Below, one piece after another: positions 1-11,316 of a stretch of 64,000 nucleotides of DNA. Position numbers and translations under genes: made by a program. This DNA is from Amphibalanus amphitrite (Eukaryota; Arthropoda; Thecostraca; Balanomorpha; Balanidae), in the NCBI RefSeq assembly GCF_019059575.1, contig NW_024881973.1, positions 62,001-126,000 of the forward strand, in the 5' to 3' direction. Numbering within the stretch: the first letter of the stretch is position 1; the number at the start of each line of letters is the position of its first letter. The notes under the pieces were generated by a model. The model was not told where the DNA came from. It was given only the letters and a program-made list of their open reading frames with translations, and did not search any database.

Positions 1-540
1 TTGAAAATTTGACGTCATCATTTTTGAACAGTTTTTTCGCTATAACTTGGCCAAAAAACGAGGTATCGATCTGAAATTTGGTATGTAGATAGAAGACGGT
101 AGGCACTATCACATATATTCCGGTTTTTTTCGAAACTCAAAAAACTTTTTGGATTTTTTTGCGAATATATCCAAAAAAATGCTTTTTTGATTTTTGGGGG
201 TCAAAACTCAAAAATTTCAAAAATTCGAGATAGCAGTTTTGTAGCCCTGTCAATTCTACACCTTTTATGTTTTGATCATTTTTCTGTATCTTCAAAGCTG
301 TAGTCCTGACAGGTCTTCTCGCAAAGGTCTTTTTTCGGTCGAAAATGACAGAACATGACGTCACTCTGACGTCATTTGTGGCCAACCTATCATAGCCTCT
401 GGAAAAATTTTTGGTCACAATGTGTAAAATTGATGCCCGGAGGGGTCCTGAAAGTTTGGTGGCGATATCTCCAGCCGTTTAGGAGATATCGACCGAAAAG
501 GACAGGGGGGGCCGTTTCGGCCCCCCCCCTACGGGGCGCG
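1..540. repeat. TTAA-family element remnant, cut by window start
   Basis: The sequence closely matches 59771-60314, the right half of the complete TTAA-flanked element at 59126-60314, with the same CRE-like pair of TGACGTCA-type sites near 353-375. It ends in a G-tract/C-tract hairpin at about 505-530, as that family does. No TTAA is visible at the right edge, so the end is decayed or was disrupted by the next copy. Non-coding. Confidence 0.7.
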
Positions 541-1549
541 GGTGTTTGAGGTCAAGGTCAAGGTCAGGTCAAGGGTACAAATTGCAAGTTCCTACAGTAT
601 CGGCCTTAGTTGCCGAAGAATGGAGTCATGGACTGAGACTGATCGCCCAAAACGTGTTCTTAGGCTACCAAGACAATACTCGTTGCATACAATATCATTC
701 AGAGGTCAAGGTCAAGGTCAGGTCAGGTCAGGTCAGTTCACCAAAAACAAAATATAGAAAAGGGCATGTGCGACACATGTTTTATGGGTCATTTTACTCA
801 TAGAATTCAATAGGCACACTCAATAAGTGATATGGACCACCTCTGGATGAATTTCAGTTCGAGGTCAGGTCAAGGTCAGGTCAAGTGAGGTCAAATTTTG
901 AAGTTGGTTGTTAAGGCCTAAAAGGGTGTCTATCTGATGCAGTTTTTCACGGCGAATCGAATGGTGCTATTTTTGTTTCCGTACGAGGTCTAGAACTTCC
1001 AAAAAAGTCATTTTTCAAAATTTTTGTGTGTCGTGACGTCATAAAATTTTGAATAACTCCCACATTTTTGAACCGATTCTTCTAAAACTTGGTATGTAGG
1101 TGCACATAGACCACTTCTCTGACATATATTCCGGTTTTTTTGATACACTCAAAATTTTGGATTTTATAACTATTTTCCCAAAAAAGTCAGTTTTTGAAAA
1201 AAATTTGGGCCAAAATCCAAAATTTTCAAAAAACGGAGATAGCCATTTGATAGACAAAGTAGAATTACGCATATCCTTTTTTGTTACGTCTTGAGTCCTT
1301 TAAAAATGAAGATGTTAGCGGCGTTTGAACTTTTGCCGTTTTTGAGGCGAAAATGGCGAACATGACGTCACTAAAACGTCAATTTCTCAAAAATTTTCCG
1401 ACGGATTTCGCTCAAATTTTCAGGGAACGTGTCAAATTGATGTAAGAAAAGGTACTGAAAGTTTGGCGGCGCTGCGCGCCGCCGTTTTTGAGATATTGCA
1501 AAAATTCGCGAGGGGGGGTAAAATTTACCCCCCCAGCCCCGCGCGGGAT
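541..1549. repeat. Second, diverged TTAA-family element remnant
   Basis: Opens with AGGTCA half-site arrays (548-576, 701-737, 861-893), then follows the same order of blocks as 59582-60314 with many substitutions. It ends in a G-tract/C-tract hairpin at 1508-1536 followed by CCCCGCGCGGG. The expected terminal TTAA has become TATG-like sequence. Short open frames inside are not coding. Confidence 0.6.
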
Positions 1550-1905
1550 ATGTTTACATAGTGTATATTGTTACACCTCTGAGCTCATGTATTTTGAGCT
1601 CATTTAATCCATGTTCCGTTATGTCGTATAATAGCCGTTTTCACGACGGGCTATCTGGCGAATGTACCTAAGTTGACCGAATCTGCACCACATCTTTTTT
1701 TTACAATGAATGCCTTCGTGGCATGACTTTGTTTTAGTGCTTTAATCGAAATTGATGTCTGATAATTAAAAAAGAGGTAGGTATATAAATAAGGGTCCGT
1801 GCATCTCAGCTCAGACTGATAACTTTTAAGCCAAACACTCAGAAGTCAGAAGCTATGTAATTTGGCCAAATCTGCACCAAATCTGACCCTAATCTGCACC
1901 AAATA

Positions 1906-2692
1906 CAGGGTGATTCATAGCCGTGTGACCGAAAATAAATGAAAACTACAGGAAATGCTTTCGTGTTACATGCGATTGCGAAGCACCATATGAAAGAGCC
2001 AAATCTGAAGTTTTGATCCATGTATTGTATCAGTCATATACACTTTTCCTTTGAAGCTCACACTCATTTTAGACAAGATGCTCAAAATGTCCACCTCGGC
2101 GACGGATGACTCCAGCACCAGAGCCCTACAGTTGGCGATGGCGCGGGCGCACCACATGTCTAAGGAAATGGAGCCAAAGAAGCTTGCAATGGCGTCCTTC
2201 AGTCGCATAATATCCTGGGGACTCTCCTAAAAGATCTCGAACTTTGCATAGCCCCGAGGAAGATTTGCATGCGACGTTGAGATCCGGCGAGTGTGGCGCC
2301 CACGAAACCTCAGCGCTCTTTGAAATCAACTTTCCGGGGTTCGCTTACCAATTTTTTTTTTGCCGTATTTATCATTAAACCGTGTCCTCTGTTTTGAATT
2401 TATTAACAATTCTATTAATTGTTATCTTCTTTGGAGCTTCCCTAGGGTGCAGGCCCTCAGACGTGCAGAACTATCTTGGTGTCCGCTTAACGGACTGCGT
2501 TAAATTATACAAATTACACATTTCTACATTTTGCTGCACTGTGTACATCATGAGCGATATACAGAGACCAGACCAAGACCGAACAAAACTTCATAAAATT
2601 TGCTACTAGCACGTGAAATTTCACGCGAAAATATGCAATCCTCTTCTCAAGAGAGATCAGCTAAATAGGTCACACGGCTATGAATCACCCTG
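1906..2692. mobile_element. Mariner-like element, 787 bp, TA target
   Basis: Inverted ends of about 25 bp start CAGGGTGATTCATAGCCGTG at both termini and are flanked by TA (1904-1905 and 2693-2694). Comparison with the uninterrupted MITE at 20628-20904 shows that removing the insert with one TA gives a normal MITE sequence. CAGGG ends with a TA duplication are typical of the Tc1/mariner superfamily, and a transposase remnant inside agrees. Confidence 0.85.
1990..2329 (-). pseudogene. Mariner-like transposase C-terminal remnant
   Basis: Two minus-strand frames together resemble the end of a mariner transposase. One carries SWAPHSPDLN, matching the W-PxSPDLxP block near the last catalytic aspartate. 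The next frame carries MRLKDAIASFFGSIS and a CRALVLE stretch like the family C-terminus. A frameshift lies between them and the N-terminal two thirds are missing, so it cannot be functional. It sits inside the TIR element at 1906-2692. Confidence 0.6.
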
Positions 2693-2723
2693 TATGTACT
2701 AGATGGCCGTCGTGAAAACGGCC

Positions 2724-3521
2724 AATATCAATAGGTATTAGTTCTGGTACAAATGCGTTTTAACATAATATTACGAGTACCTACAATGTTCTCTCATCAC
2801 GTATGTAGTGCAGAAGGTCAGGACAACGGGTAGCTTTGATATGATCAGAACTTTTTACTTTATGCACATATAGACGATTACTGTTATGCAAGAGCGGTAA
2901 ATCACCTTCCACTACCACGGCAATCATCAAACAAACATCATGTGCTCTTTTCATTAGGCATAGAAAACCTGGCGGTTGACACACATTTCAGCTTCCTTCC
3001 GCCTTTGACTAGGTAACTGTGGCGGCGAGTCCCTGAGCAGACGAATTGTATCACTATGACCCGACATGGCTATGTTAAATCATATGACATAATAACCAGA
3101 CCTAGAGAGCCGTCACTGTAGATTATGTCACAATGGCAGTGTAGTAACGATGCCTTGACATAACACTGGGCCATTCCTTTGAGATCAGACCTCTACCTTT
3201 CCTTCAGTCTGCATCAGCCGTCACCTGAGCTCATCCCTTTACGCATACCGGTCGCTTCCCGACCTTTTGGGGAAGTGGTGACTACTCAGCCACCAGCCCC
3301 TGGGGCACCTGACCCCTCGCCGGCGGGAACTCCCGGAAGGGCATCACGCCGCCGGTGGCGGTGACGACGGCGGGTGGCCACGTGACCGGCGCGGATTTGA
3401 TAGGGAGCCGGCGGCGGCGGGCGGCCAGTGTCGCGGTGCAGTGGAGGCCGGACGGTGTGGCTCGTCCCGAGCTCCCTCATCGCACTCCTGTCAGAGCCCA
3501 GCCAGCCCAGCTCAGCCGACC
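2724..3521. other. Upstream region of the carbonic anhydrase gene
   Basis: No gene is recognised. From about 3290 the sequence becomes GC-rich and CpG-rich up to the start codon at 3522, which fits a promoter and 5' untranslated region, but no TATA box or initiator can be fixed by eye. Open frames on both strands here are products of high GC content. Confidence 0.4.
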
Positions 3522-3582
3522 ATGGCTCGTCCGCTGCAGATTGTCCTGCTGGTGCTCAGCGCCGTCACACTCGTACTCGCCG
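3522..3582 (+). CDS. Carbonic anhydrase exon 1 (signal peptide)
   Basis: ATG plus a strongly hydrophobic segment (LQIVLLVLSAVTLVLA) encode the secretion signal. The donor follows as CG|GTCAGT, leaving one base of a split Gly codon (phase 1). No alternative in-frame ATG lies close upstream. Confidence 0.9.
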
Positions 3583-6500
3583 GTCAGTGGAGATTTCAGA
3601 GATGTCAGAGCAGGGAAGAGTGAGTGATGTGACCGAGGTGGATTGGGCGCATTCGGACTCTGATACCGACGGAAGGTGGCGGATATCGGACACTTGCCTC
3701 CACCTACACACCGGTGCTTGATATCAGAGTGGATAAATGGATAAACAGCTCGAGAGCCGGGGAAACTCGGCATGATGGCACACATTTTAGTGTTTACATT
3801 CAATTAGAGTTATCACGGATTTGAAGGATTTCCACTTTCGTGTATTTAACAATTTCATCGTTGGAAATCACTTTAGGTAATATTCACCGTGAGCTCAAAG
3901 GTTCATATGTCCAGCTAAAAGGCAGAAGTCACCAAATCGATGCATTTAAGATTACCGTGAAATAACAGCAGAACTAAGTGTTAACGACTCCCAAATTATC
4001 GTTCTTGCGAATAATACTTGTTTTGAATCCGCGCAAGAAGCAATGCATGTCAAACAGCTACCGAGAAAGCCTCTCATAAAGTTTTGAGTAGTGTTTGACG
4101 TTTGAGCGCAGTCTTTGAATATCTGATCATTGTGCGTAAATGCAGTATCGTAGTTGTCAGTACAGGAAATTATTTTGGCTTAGCCCTCACAAATGTTCGC
4201 AATTCATAACAAATTACGACGCTAAAACACATAAGTAGATCAAAGGGGATTCAGTGGCATATGCATAGAAGATTCCGGTGTCTTCGCTTGAAATGTTCCA
4301 AAATAATGCATTCATAGAGCCGCCATGGTACCGCATCGAATTCCTAAAAGCAGTTGAATCAATCCAACGGCAATGCGTTATCAATAAGGCCCATATACAT
4401 ACTTACAGGTTCTTCCATGGCCTCAGTCCTGTGTCCAATCTAATCAAACAACCTTCTGTCGTAACCCCACACTTTTTATGTAGTCATAAAGGAGCTATTA
4501 TCACAAACCCGGTGTATTTTTGCTCATTGTCGTCGAGTATACCGTGTAACTACTCGGTGTTACCGCTCGCATCCGTCCTCCCTTTCATTGTGGGTTAAAA
4601 AGTGTGCGCCTTTCCCGTCCAGTGCCGGCGGAGTTTCCATGCCCTCCGCTTATTGTGCCCGTCCACTGATTTCGCTCAGCCTTGGGTGTTTTTATGCTAG
4701 CATCGCCTGTTTTAAGTTTCCTGTTATATTGTATATAGAAAACGTCTGTTACATTTTGTATCAGTCGTTTTATGACACTGCCATCCTCTTATACATATTC
4801 GTCTTTTTTATTTCCAGGTCATGAATCGTGGACGTACGAAGGAGAACTCGGTGAGTAAAACGCTTTTTACCATATGTAGCAGCCTGGAAGGAGCGTGCAG
4901 AGATAAAATGCTAAAAAAATGATGAGCAATCCAATTTTCCGTATCTACATGACATAATATATTGCATTTAAGCATGAATCGTCACACCCAAATATTTGGA
5001 AACGAAAGTTATATGATGGCTTCTTTGATATCATGCAAGCCACGCACCAATGTTGGGATAGTCTGGCCAAGCGTGATATAGGATCACTTTTCAGGTGTGA
5101 AATGACTATATAATCGCGTGTAAAATACTGGAATCTGGTCATGCAACAGATTATATGACGCTGACGGATAAACCTCAGCGAAGTAACAATGGGCGTTTGC
5201 GACCAGTTAGTGTTACAAACTAAAATAGTTTGTTTATTTCGCTATTGGTATACGCTTTTTTGTGTGTTATTTGTACTGTATTGGCAATCCAGGCACATTT
5301 CTCTAGCGATGTTGTGTGCGCTCGTTTCAGGACCGGACCATTGGGCTGATCTCGGCTTCAAGAACTGCGACCGCCACCGGCAGTCGCCAATCGCCATCGA
5401 AACCAGCAGCACGGTCCGCAAACGCATGAAGCCACTCGAGTTCTACCACTTTGACGAGATTCCGCTCACCATGAACCTCACCAACAACTATCACAGCGGT
5501 GAGTAGCCCGCTCTCACCGCCGCCTTCTCACCGGCCTCTCACCGGTGCTCACCTCCCGCTAAACGCTGGCTTGCTAGACAGTGAAGATGGCTGGAATGTA
5601 CGGATCTGTCGGTCATACGTCGATGTAGTGGGTAATACGAGGAACGGTAGTCACAGGACGAAAGAGACGCCAGTCAGTCCTGAGGTTTGATTGAGACGGA
5701 TTGGATGGATTCAGCTACAGGGCTCACTGGCTGAATCATTTCAAAACGTTTTTTTTCGTGTCAGTTGCAGTAATGCAGCTTAACATCTAAAAATGAATGG
5801 CGAATGCCATTGACGTATTCAGCTTATCACGGAAAAATTTATGTAACCACGGCACGAATCATAATTTGTCCAACAGGCAAAAAACTTATTTCTACCGATA
5901 ATACATTTCAAATCGTTAGCATGTACTGCAAATAGCATCGCAAGCAAATTTTAGGCAGTGCTCTTGAATATATATTAGGCTACCGCTCTTCCTCAATTTT
6001 CTTTAGCGCAGCCAGCTAAATCCATGATAAAACCAAACAAACGCTGAAAAAACGCGTCTCCTAGTGACGTCAGTCTTCCGTAGTAATCCGCTTGGTTTAA
6101 TATCGATTTTCTCTTATTAGTACCTACCTACTGTATGACGTGAATCTTGAAGAGCGAAACCACCCGTTCGCCTTGGCCCGGTAAATTTTCTCAGAAACGT
6201 CACTGAACTACGTCGATGTACTGGCAGAGACGTCAATGGCTTACGGCATCGATTGCTTCTTCTCTCACTAATCTAAAGTTACGAAGAAGTCATAGATCGA
6301 CTGGCAGTTATATGATTCACCATTAAAGTCTCACCGCATTGGGCTTGTTCCCGCTCCTTCTCTGACCCAAGTTACGTTGTTGTCAGGTCTATAATGGTGC
6401 TTTCTGTCTAGACATGCCTTTATACCTGCTTGGCGCTTGGCCGTTTCGCCTTAAGCGAAGTTGCATCGCCGAAGGCCGTGATCGTGACTGATATAGGGTC

Positions 6501-8293
6501 ACGGCGTCAATGTCTCTGGTACCGTCACGGCCTGTTTGCTGTTGTCGGACGACCTCAGACTGACGGACTACTGCTTCCTTTCAGCCGGAGCTACCATGAC
6601 CACTAGGAAAGTACCCATGGTGCGGAGCGGTGGTCTGCCGGGCAACTTTGAGGTGGTTGGATTCCACTTCCACTGGGGTCTGGACAGCACCACCGGCTCG
6701 GAGCATACCGTCAACGGCAGACAGTGAGTATAAAGACACGGAGTATCTACATAGAGTAGGTATATGTAGGATTTAGAGTGTCTGGAGAGACAGGGGACGT
6801 GACATGTTGTCGGCTGGGTCGGGTCAGACTAGGGGTCACAAAGAATGGCCCTGGATCGCTATTTATTCATCAAGAGTTACAACAAATGTCTTGTCAATGC
6901 GTAACTTCGACCAATGCAACGTTTGAATGCAAATATGCATGCAATTGCATATACTGGCAAATACGATGAAATATAACACTCGTAACAAATCAATGGTTGC
7001 ATGTCGATGACGGTTATTTATTGCATCGTTGCAGTTATCCCCTGGAAATGCACGTGGTCTGCAAGAACACCGATTACGAGGAGCTGCAGGAGGCTCTGAA
7101 ACACGAGGATGGCCTGGCTGTGCTCGCCGTTATGTTTGAGGTGGGTACCGTAATCCTACTTCTGTGTGTCTGAGCCATGCCATTTTTACAGTTAGCCAGC
7201 CGCTCATCTGAGGCGGCAGGCTGAAAACCACCAAAATATATCCCTAAGGCAGACTCCTGACTCACTGTCACTTAACTTTCCGATAATCATGCTGGAGAAA
7301 ACATTGAAAACAAATGGTACATACATATGCCCAGATAAAAGATTCAGCTGGGATTAGAATCATGGAAAGTGGCATCACAGCAAAGCTGATAAACTTTGCA
7401 TTGCTCTTCTGCCATAGTGTACGACTTTTGAATGACACCCATGTCTTGTTAGCGTTTCGGTTCCGCCACTGCAGTTTTGTAAACAGTTGTTCTTCCATCG
7501 TTATCATGAGATTATAGTCTGGTGTGTCATCGTCTTAACATTTACTGCCGAATATCCAGAAATCTATCACTGTTTAACAATCCACTGCAGGTCTTTGCAA
7601 ACAGCAAAGACTTTTCACATCTACTACAAAAAAGTGTTTACTCCATGCTTCCCTGCAAAGGCCATTCACCCCACCGTCTAGACAAAGTAGCGGGTCATAA
7701 CAAGCATCCCTATCAAACAATGGAACGTTGTTCACCTGGCGCATTCATCAAAATCTCACTCTCACGTGCCACGCTCGGTTTACTCGATCCTACAACTAAC
7801 AACTCACTCGTCGGACATATCACATTACGCCTCTCTAAAACTGACCTCATAATAACTTATCAAAAATTTTCTCTATCGTCTGCAGTTGAGCGAAGCCAAC
7901 AACCGTGCCATCGGCCGTCTGGAGGAGGCGCTCGCTCAGATCACGGAGGGCGGCAGCTCAGTGCCCGTCGTCGACCCGCCGCGGCTGCAGGAGCTCATGC
8001 CGCTCAACACCAACGACTTCTACCGCTACGAGGGCTCCCTGACCACTCCCGGCTGCTACGAGGTGGTCACCTGGACAATTTTCCAGCACCCCGTCAAAGT
8101 CACCGAGGCGGAGGTAAGAACCACAACAGACGAGGTGCCGGTGTTGACGGCGGCAACTCAAAGTTGTGTGATTTGTGTTAAAGATGTGCCGCTCCTGGGA
8201 GCTTATTTTCATTTGACTGAAATGGTATGTGTTGTGACGAGACGTCTTTCACGAATTATTGTTACGTGGTTACTGAGCAAAGGATTTATTTCC

Positions 8294-8386
<93 letters not shown>

Positions 8387-8820
8387 TTTTCTGTCCTTCT
8401 CAACCTCATTTTATCTCCCCGAATCTTTCAGACTTCCTGATGAGCTGATTTCCTTTTCTTTTTTTGCTATATTCCTTTCCGATATCAATTTCTCTCGCCG
8501 TTGCTAACCTCCCTCTCCCCTCCCCTCCTCAGCTGGAGCTGTTCCGCTCGCTGAAGCGCACCGAGAAGCTGCCGATCGGGCACAACTACCGGACGCTGCA
8601 GGCTCGCTACGGTCGCACCGTCTACCTGCGACGACCCGAGGACGAGGAGGACATCTACTACGACGACCACGACGAGCACGAGCTGCTTGACGAGCTGCAC
8701 AAGAAGCTGTTGGAGGAGGAGATCGCGCTGCTGCAGCGGCAGCGCGGCGGCGGGCCAGGTCTCCGGCCGACCGCGCTGACGGCGCTCGTCGCGGCCGTCA
8801 TCGCCGCGCTTCGTCTGTGA
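3522..8820 (+). CDS. Secreted, probably GPI-anchored alpha-carbonic anhydrase
   Basis: Alpha-carbonic anhydrases interconvert CO2 and bicarbonate at a zinc site. Joining seven exons (3522-3582, 4818-4850, 5331-5498, 6585-6723, 7035-7140, 7886-8113, 8533-8820) gives 1023 nt, 340 residues plus stop, with every intron GT-AG and every phase consistent. Residues 1-20 form a hydrophobic signal peptide. Visible are GPDHW (32-36), QSPIAI (49-54), the proton-shuttle candidate His86, zinc ligands His116 and His118 (in FHFHWG) and His141 (in EMHVV), Glu128 and Glu139, and LTTPGCYE with Thr222/223. Cys44 and Cys226 match the disulfide of secreted and membrane-anchored forms. An N-glycosylation sequon is at Asn80. 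After the catalytic domain come an acidic, helical segment (about 283-320) and a hydrophobic tail (326-340), as in GPI-anchored CA4-type enzymes; the anchor is inferred. The start ATG has a good context (GACCATGG). Physiological role (pH, ion transport, mineralisation) cannot be told from sequence. Confidence 0.95.
3583..4817 (+). other. Carbonic anhydrase intron 1
   Basis: Begins GTCAGT and ends TTATTTCCAG. AT-rich and without a recognisable repeat or nested gene. Confidence 0.85.
4818..4850 (+). CDS. Carbonic anhydrase exon 2 (33 nt)
   Basis: Very short exon between TTTCCAG and GTGAGT, encoding HESWTYEGEL, the N-terminal 'W-Y' segment of the mature enzyme. Phase 1 in and out. Confidence 0.9.
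4851..5330 (+). other. Carbonic anhydrase intron 2
   Basis: Starts GTGAGT and ends GCTCGTTTCAG. Nothing else is recognised. Confidence 0.85.
5331..5498 (+). CDS. Carbonic anhydrase exon 3
   Basis: Encodes the GPDHW and QSPIAI family signatures, Cys44 of the predicted disulfide, and TNNYH with His86, aligned with the proton-shuttle histidine (His64 of human CA II). Phase 1 in and out; donor GCG|GTGAGT. Confidence 0.93.
5499..6584 (+). other. Carbonic anhydrase intron 3
   Basis: Starts GTGAGT and ends CTTCCTTTCAG. No nested gene or clear repeat was recognised. Confidence 0.85.
6585..6723 (+). CDS. Carbonic anhydrase exon 4 (zinc ligands 1 and 2)
   Basis: Encodes VVGFHFHWG with the first two zinc-binding histidines, then GSEHTVNGR with the Glu that orients the threonine of the active site. 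Donor CA|GTGAGT splits the His codon that exon 5 completes. Confidence 0.95.
6724..7034 (+). other. Carbonic anhydrase intron 4
   Basis: 311-nt intron between GTGAGT and CGTTGCAG. No further feature seen. Confidence 0.85.
7035..7140 (+). CDS. Carbonic anhydrase exon 5 (zinc ligand 3)
   Basis: Encodes YPLEMHVVCKN, containing the third zinc histidine (His141) and Glu139, then the LAVLAVMFE strand. Ends in phase 0 at GAG|GTGGGT. Confidence 0.94.
7141..7885 (+). other. Carbonic anhydrase intron 5
   Basis: Starts GTGGGT and ends ATCGTCTGCAG. Open frames in it are unrelated to the enzyme. Confidence 0.85.
7886..8113 (+). CDS. Carbonic anhydrase exon 6
   Basis: Encodes the rest of the catalytic domain: the substrate-pocket segment SLTTPGCYE (Thr222/223, Cys226) and VVTWTIF. 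Phase 0 in and out; donor GAG|GTAAGA. Confidence 0.94.
8301..8384 (+). repeat. (CT)42 microsatellite in carbonic anhydrase intron 6
   Basis: An uninterrupted run of CT dinucleotides, 84 nt long, within intron 6 (8114-8532). It lies about 150 nt before the exon 7 acceptor and adds to a long pyrimidine-rich stretch. Long Leu-Ser frames here are repeat artefacts. Confidence 0.97.
8533..8820 (+). CDS. Carbonic anhydrase exon 7 (C-terminal tail)
   Basis: Encodes the last catalytic segment (PIGHNYR) and a lineage-specific tail: an acidic stretch rich in Asp, Glu and Tyr, an amphipathic Leu/Glu/Lys segment, a Gly-rich linker and the hydrophobic end TALVAAVIAALRL. A small residue in the Gly-rich linker could be a GPI attachment site. 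Stop TGA at 8818-8820. Confidence 0.92.
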   Translation: MELFRSLKRTEKLPIGHNYRTLQARYGRTVYLRRPEDEEDIYYDDHDEHELLDELHKKLLEEEIALLQRQRGGGPGLRPTALTALVAAVIAALRL

Positions 8821-9680
8821 GGTGATGCTAAGGGACTTGGTCACTAGCTTTGGGAGGCGAGTGGGTGGAAGGGACGGGGAGGGAGGGGGCATCCGGTAGC
8901 GGCTGACGGCCCGGCCCGGAGACGGCATTGGTGCGGCATTCAGGCGCCGAGCGGGCGCGTCCAGTCTGTCTTCAGTGCGCGTGCGGGACCGACGCCCACT
9001 CTGTACAATCGCCGGCGGTCGGAGCGGCCGAGCCGCGGCCGCGTGAGTCGGTGACGTCATCTCTGACGTCAGAGTGTGATAGCAGTGTCATAAACGGGAG
9101 TGGTGCTGAATGCTTGTCTGAAGTCAGGGAGCCCAGGACCCAAGTCGTCCTGAAGCCAGTTATCGAGCGTCTGCGACCACTACCAATGGCTTTTTCTGTC
9201 AGCCCGTCAGCAACACGTTTAGACTTTTGTCTGCGTGTTGCATGCAAAAGGAAGTTTACACTCCTTGGCGTCGGCTTCATTGTGGCCTCTTGTTGACGAT
9301 GTGAACCATGCAATATGTGTACTTGACTGACTCATATGTTTATCCATGTGTGACCGCAGTGTGAACGATTGTATACCATATGTCGAACTGCTCGTATTTA
9401 TGTGTTCTAACGCCCTTTACCGCTTACCTCTTCGCTCTGCATTGTCGTTTTGAGTCATGATTCATATTTTCCTTTTCTAACGTCCGTCATACTTTTTATC
9501 TCACTTAGACGTCTATGTATCTGCCTATTTCAAAACAACAAAAATCAACAACAACAAAAAAACAACAACAAAAAATCACAACTTGCAGCAATATGTCGTC
9601 ATCTGTCTACAACTGAAGCTGAAAAGAGGCTCGTGTGAGTGTGATGGGAATCTCGCAATAAAACTGAATCGTACAACGCC
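8821..9680 (+). other. 3' untranslated region of carbonic anhydrase
   Basis: GC-rich to about 9100 and then AT-richer, reaching a canonical polyadenylation hexamer at 9657. Two TGACGTCA-type sites occur at 9052-9071. Frames here on both strands show no protein-like features. Confidence 0.6.
9657..9662 (+). promoter_or_regulatory. Polyadenylation signal AATAAA
   Basis: AATAAA lies 837 nt after the carbonic anhydrase stop codon and is the first canonical hexamer seen downstream on this strand. Cleavage would be expected 10-30 nt later. Confidence 0.6.
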
Positions 9681-11316
9681 GAATTTCCAATGCGACAGAC
9701 GCATGTGTGTAGAGAGAAACTGTGTAAACGAAGCCGATTAATATTGCGAACAGCTCAGTCTAGCACATCGAAGCCTTCCCGCATGCCCGTCGAGACTAGC
9801 CCGTGCTCACCGTGCCAAAAATGCTCAGAATTGACTCGCAAATTTGGCACACCGATCACCTGATGACAGGCCAACCGTTGCATACAAGAGTGGGGCCAAC
9901 AGTATGGCGCAATCGGCACGAAAACAAACAAAAAGCATATTTGAAGAAGAACAAAATCACGACGGCGTCTGACCACTTTGGATAAAAAGCTAAATTTGCT
10001 ACATATGTTTTCGCTGCACTGACCGACACGATTGGTTGCTTGAGGTGTATGTCTGTGTTCCGCATGAGGGAGCCGGGGATAAACATTGTTCCAAATATAG
10101 CACATAGATTCACATCAGTATTTGGCCATCATCGATTACTGTTCTTCAATAACACCGCTGATTTATGCATCGTACAGTGATTGGCTCAAGAGTAGATATT
10201 TATGTAAGCACCCGGTGGACTCATTTGCCACGGTAAGCAGAATGACATTTGATATTTGGTGTCAGGCGTTCTTGCCATAGCTACTGTTTTATCTGAAAAT
10301 ATTAGCTTTATAAATGCGAAAGTTATCTTAGAAATAGGGGTGAACGGATCAAACAAGCCGATTTTCTATTTAATTCAACTTTTGCTGAATTAAATTGACA
10401 ATTCAACTTGTGCTGATTTAAATCAAGTGAGGGACTTATTCGCGAAAAGGGGTCTCATTATCTAATTTGAGTAAGGGTGTTATTATAAAAGCGAATGGGT
10501 GTCTTATTCGTAGGGCAACACATTTCATTTCCCTGTGTCCCATGACTTAGCCGCGCGCATTCTGGACATGCATGGAAAGTAACTCCCTTTGAAAAGTTCT
10601 TATTCCTGTTTTTCGTTTTGGTCGTCGGGAACTGAGTGATAGTTCCAAATTCGCACAATGCAACACACTACACGGAGCTACCAAAATGATGTCACAAAAA
10701 CGGTGGAAGGTGCCTGCGGCAGGCAGTGATGTGAGCATACCAGTTTACCTTTTTGAACTCTTCTGTAGGCGTCATAGTGCCTATGTCATGGTCATGATGC
10801 GGTCACATCACTTATGGCACGGTAGAAAATGTTTCGTTAAAATTATGCATCAACAACTGGTTTTTGGAGTTTCGTAGTGGATTCCCCGTAATCCTTCATG
10901 CCTTCAAAAGGAAAGCACGGGAAATTTCAGGTAGTAGGAACTAGGAAGAGATGTATTTGCATTTATCTGCCCTGGATTAAGAAACTTCCCTGACTTGGCA
11001 TGGCAACAGAATAAGCATACGGAAAGTTTATCAAACATTGTATGAAACTAATTGGTCTATATTTTTTTCTGACATATTTACCAGAAATGCTCCATGTGTG
11101 TGCCATTTTGTAGCTTTTTATATTTCTCATTTAATTAGTATTTTTTCTGTGCTGTGTCGCTTCTTACCAAGAAGCGCTCATTCCCTCTTTCATCGGCCAT
11201 CCACCCAGCCTCTATAGAACACCTTACAAGCAACCTATGTAAAATCCGACAAAAGCGCAAAAGACTTTTTGGAAAAAGTATTTATTTAAACGCTTGCATT
11301 TCACAATCGCACCTAT
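9681..11316. other. Intergenic, nothing recognised
   Basis: AT-rich sequence with only short, composition-driven open frames. No gene, RNA gene or bounded element is supported. Confidence 0.5.

Larger units (their letters stand above)
1632..2723. mobile_element. CCGTTTTCACGAC MITE, split by a mariner-like insertion
   Basis: The ends are inverted copies: CCGTTTTCACGACGGGCTAT at 1635-1654 and its complement around 2704-2723. Repeated blocks resembling CAAATCTGCACC lie inside each end. The same structure is seen intact at 20628-20904 (277 bp) and, split by a Gypsy element, at 24085-36036. This copy is interrupted at 1904-2694. No coding capacity, so it is a non-autonomous element of unassigned superfamily. 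Confidence 0.75.

Noticed and set aside
8227-8448. Long Leu/Ser-rich frames over intron 6
   Set aside because: They are translations of the CT microsatellite.
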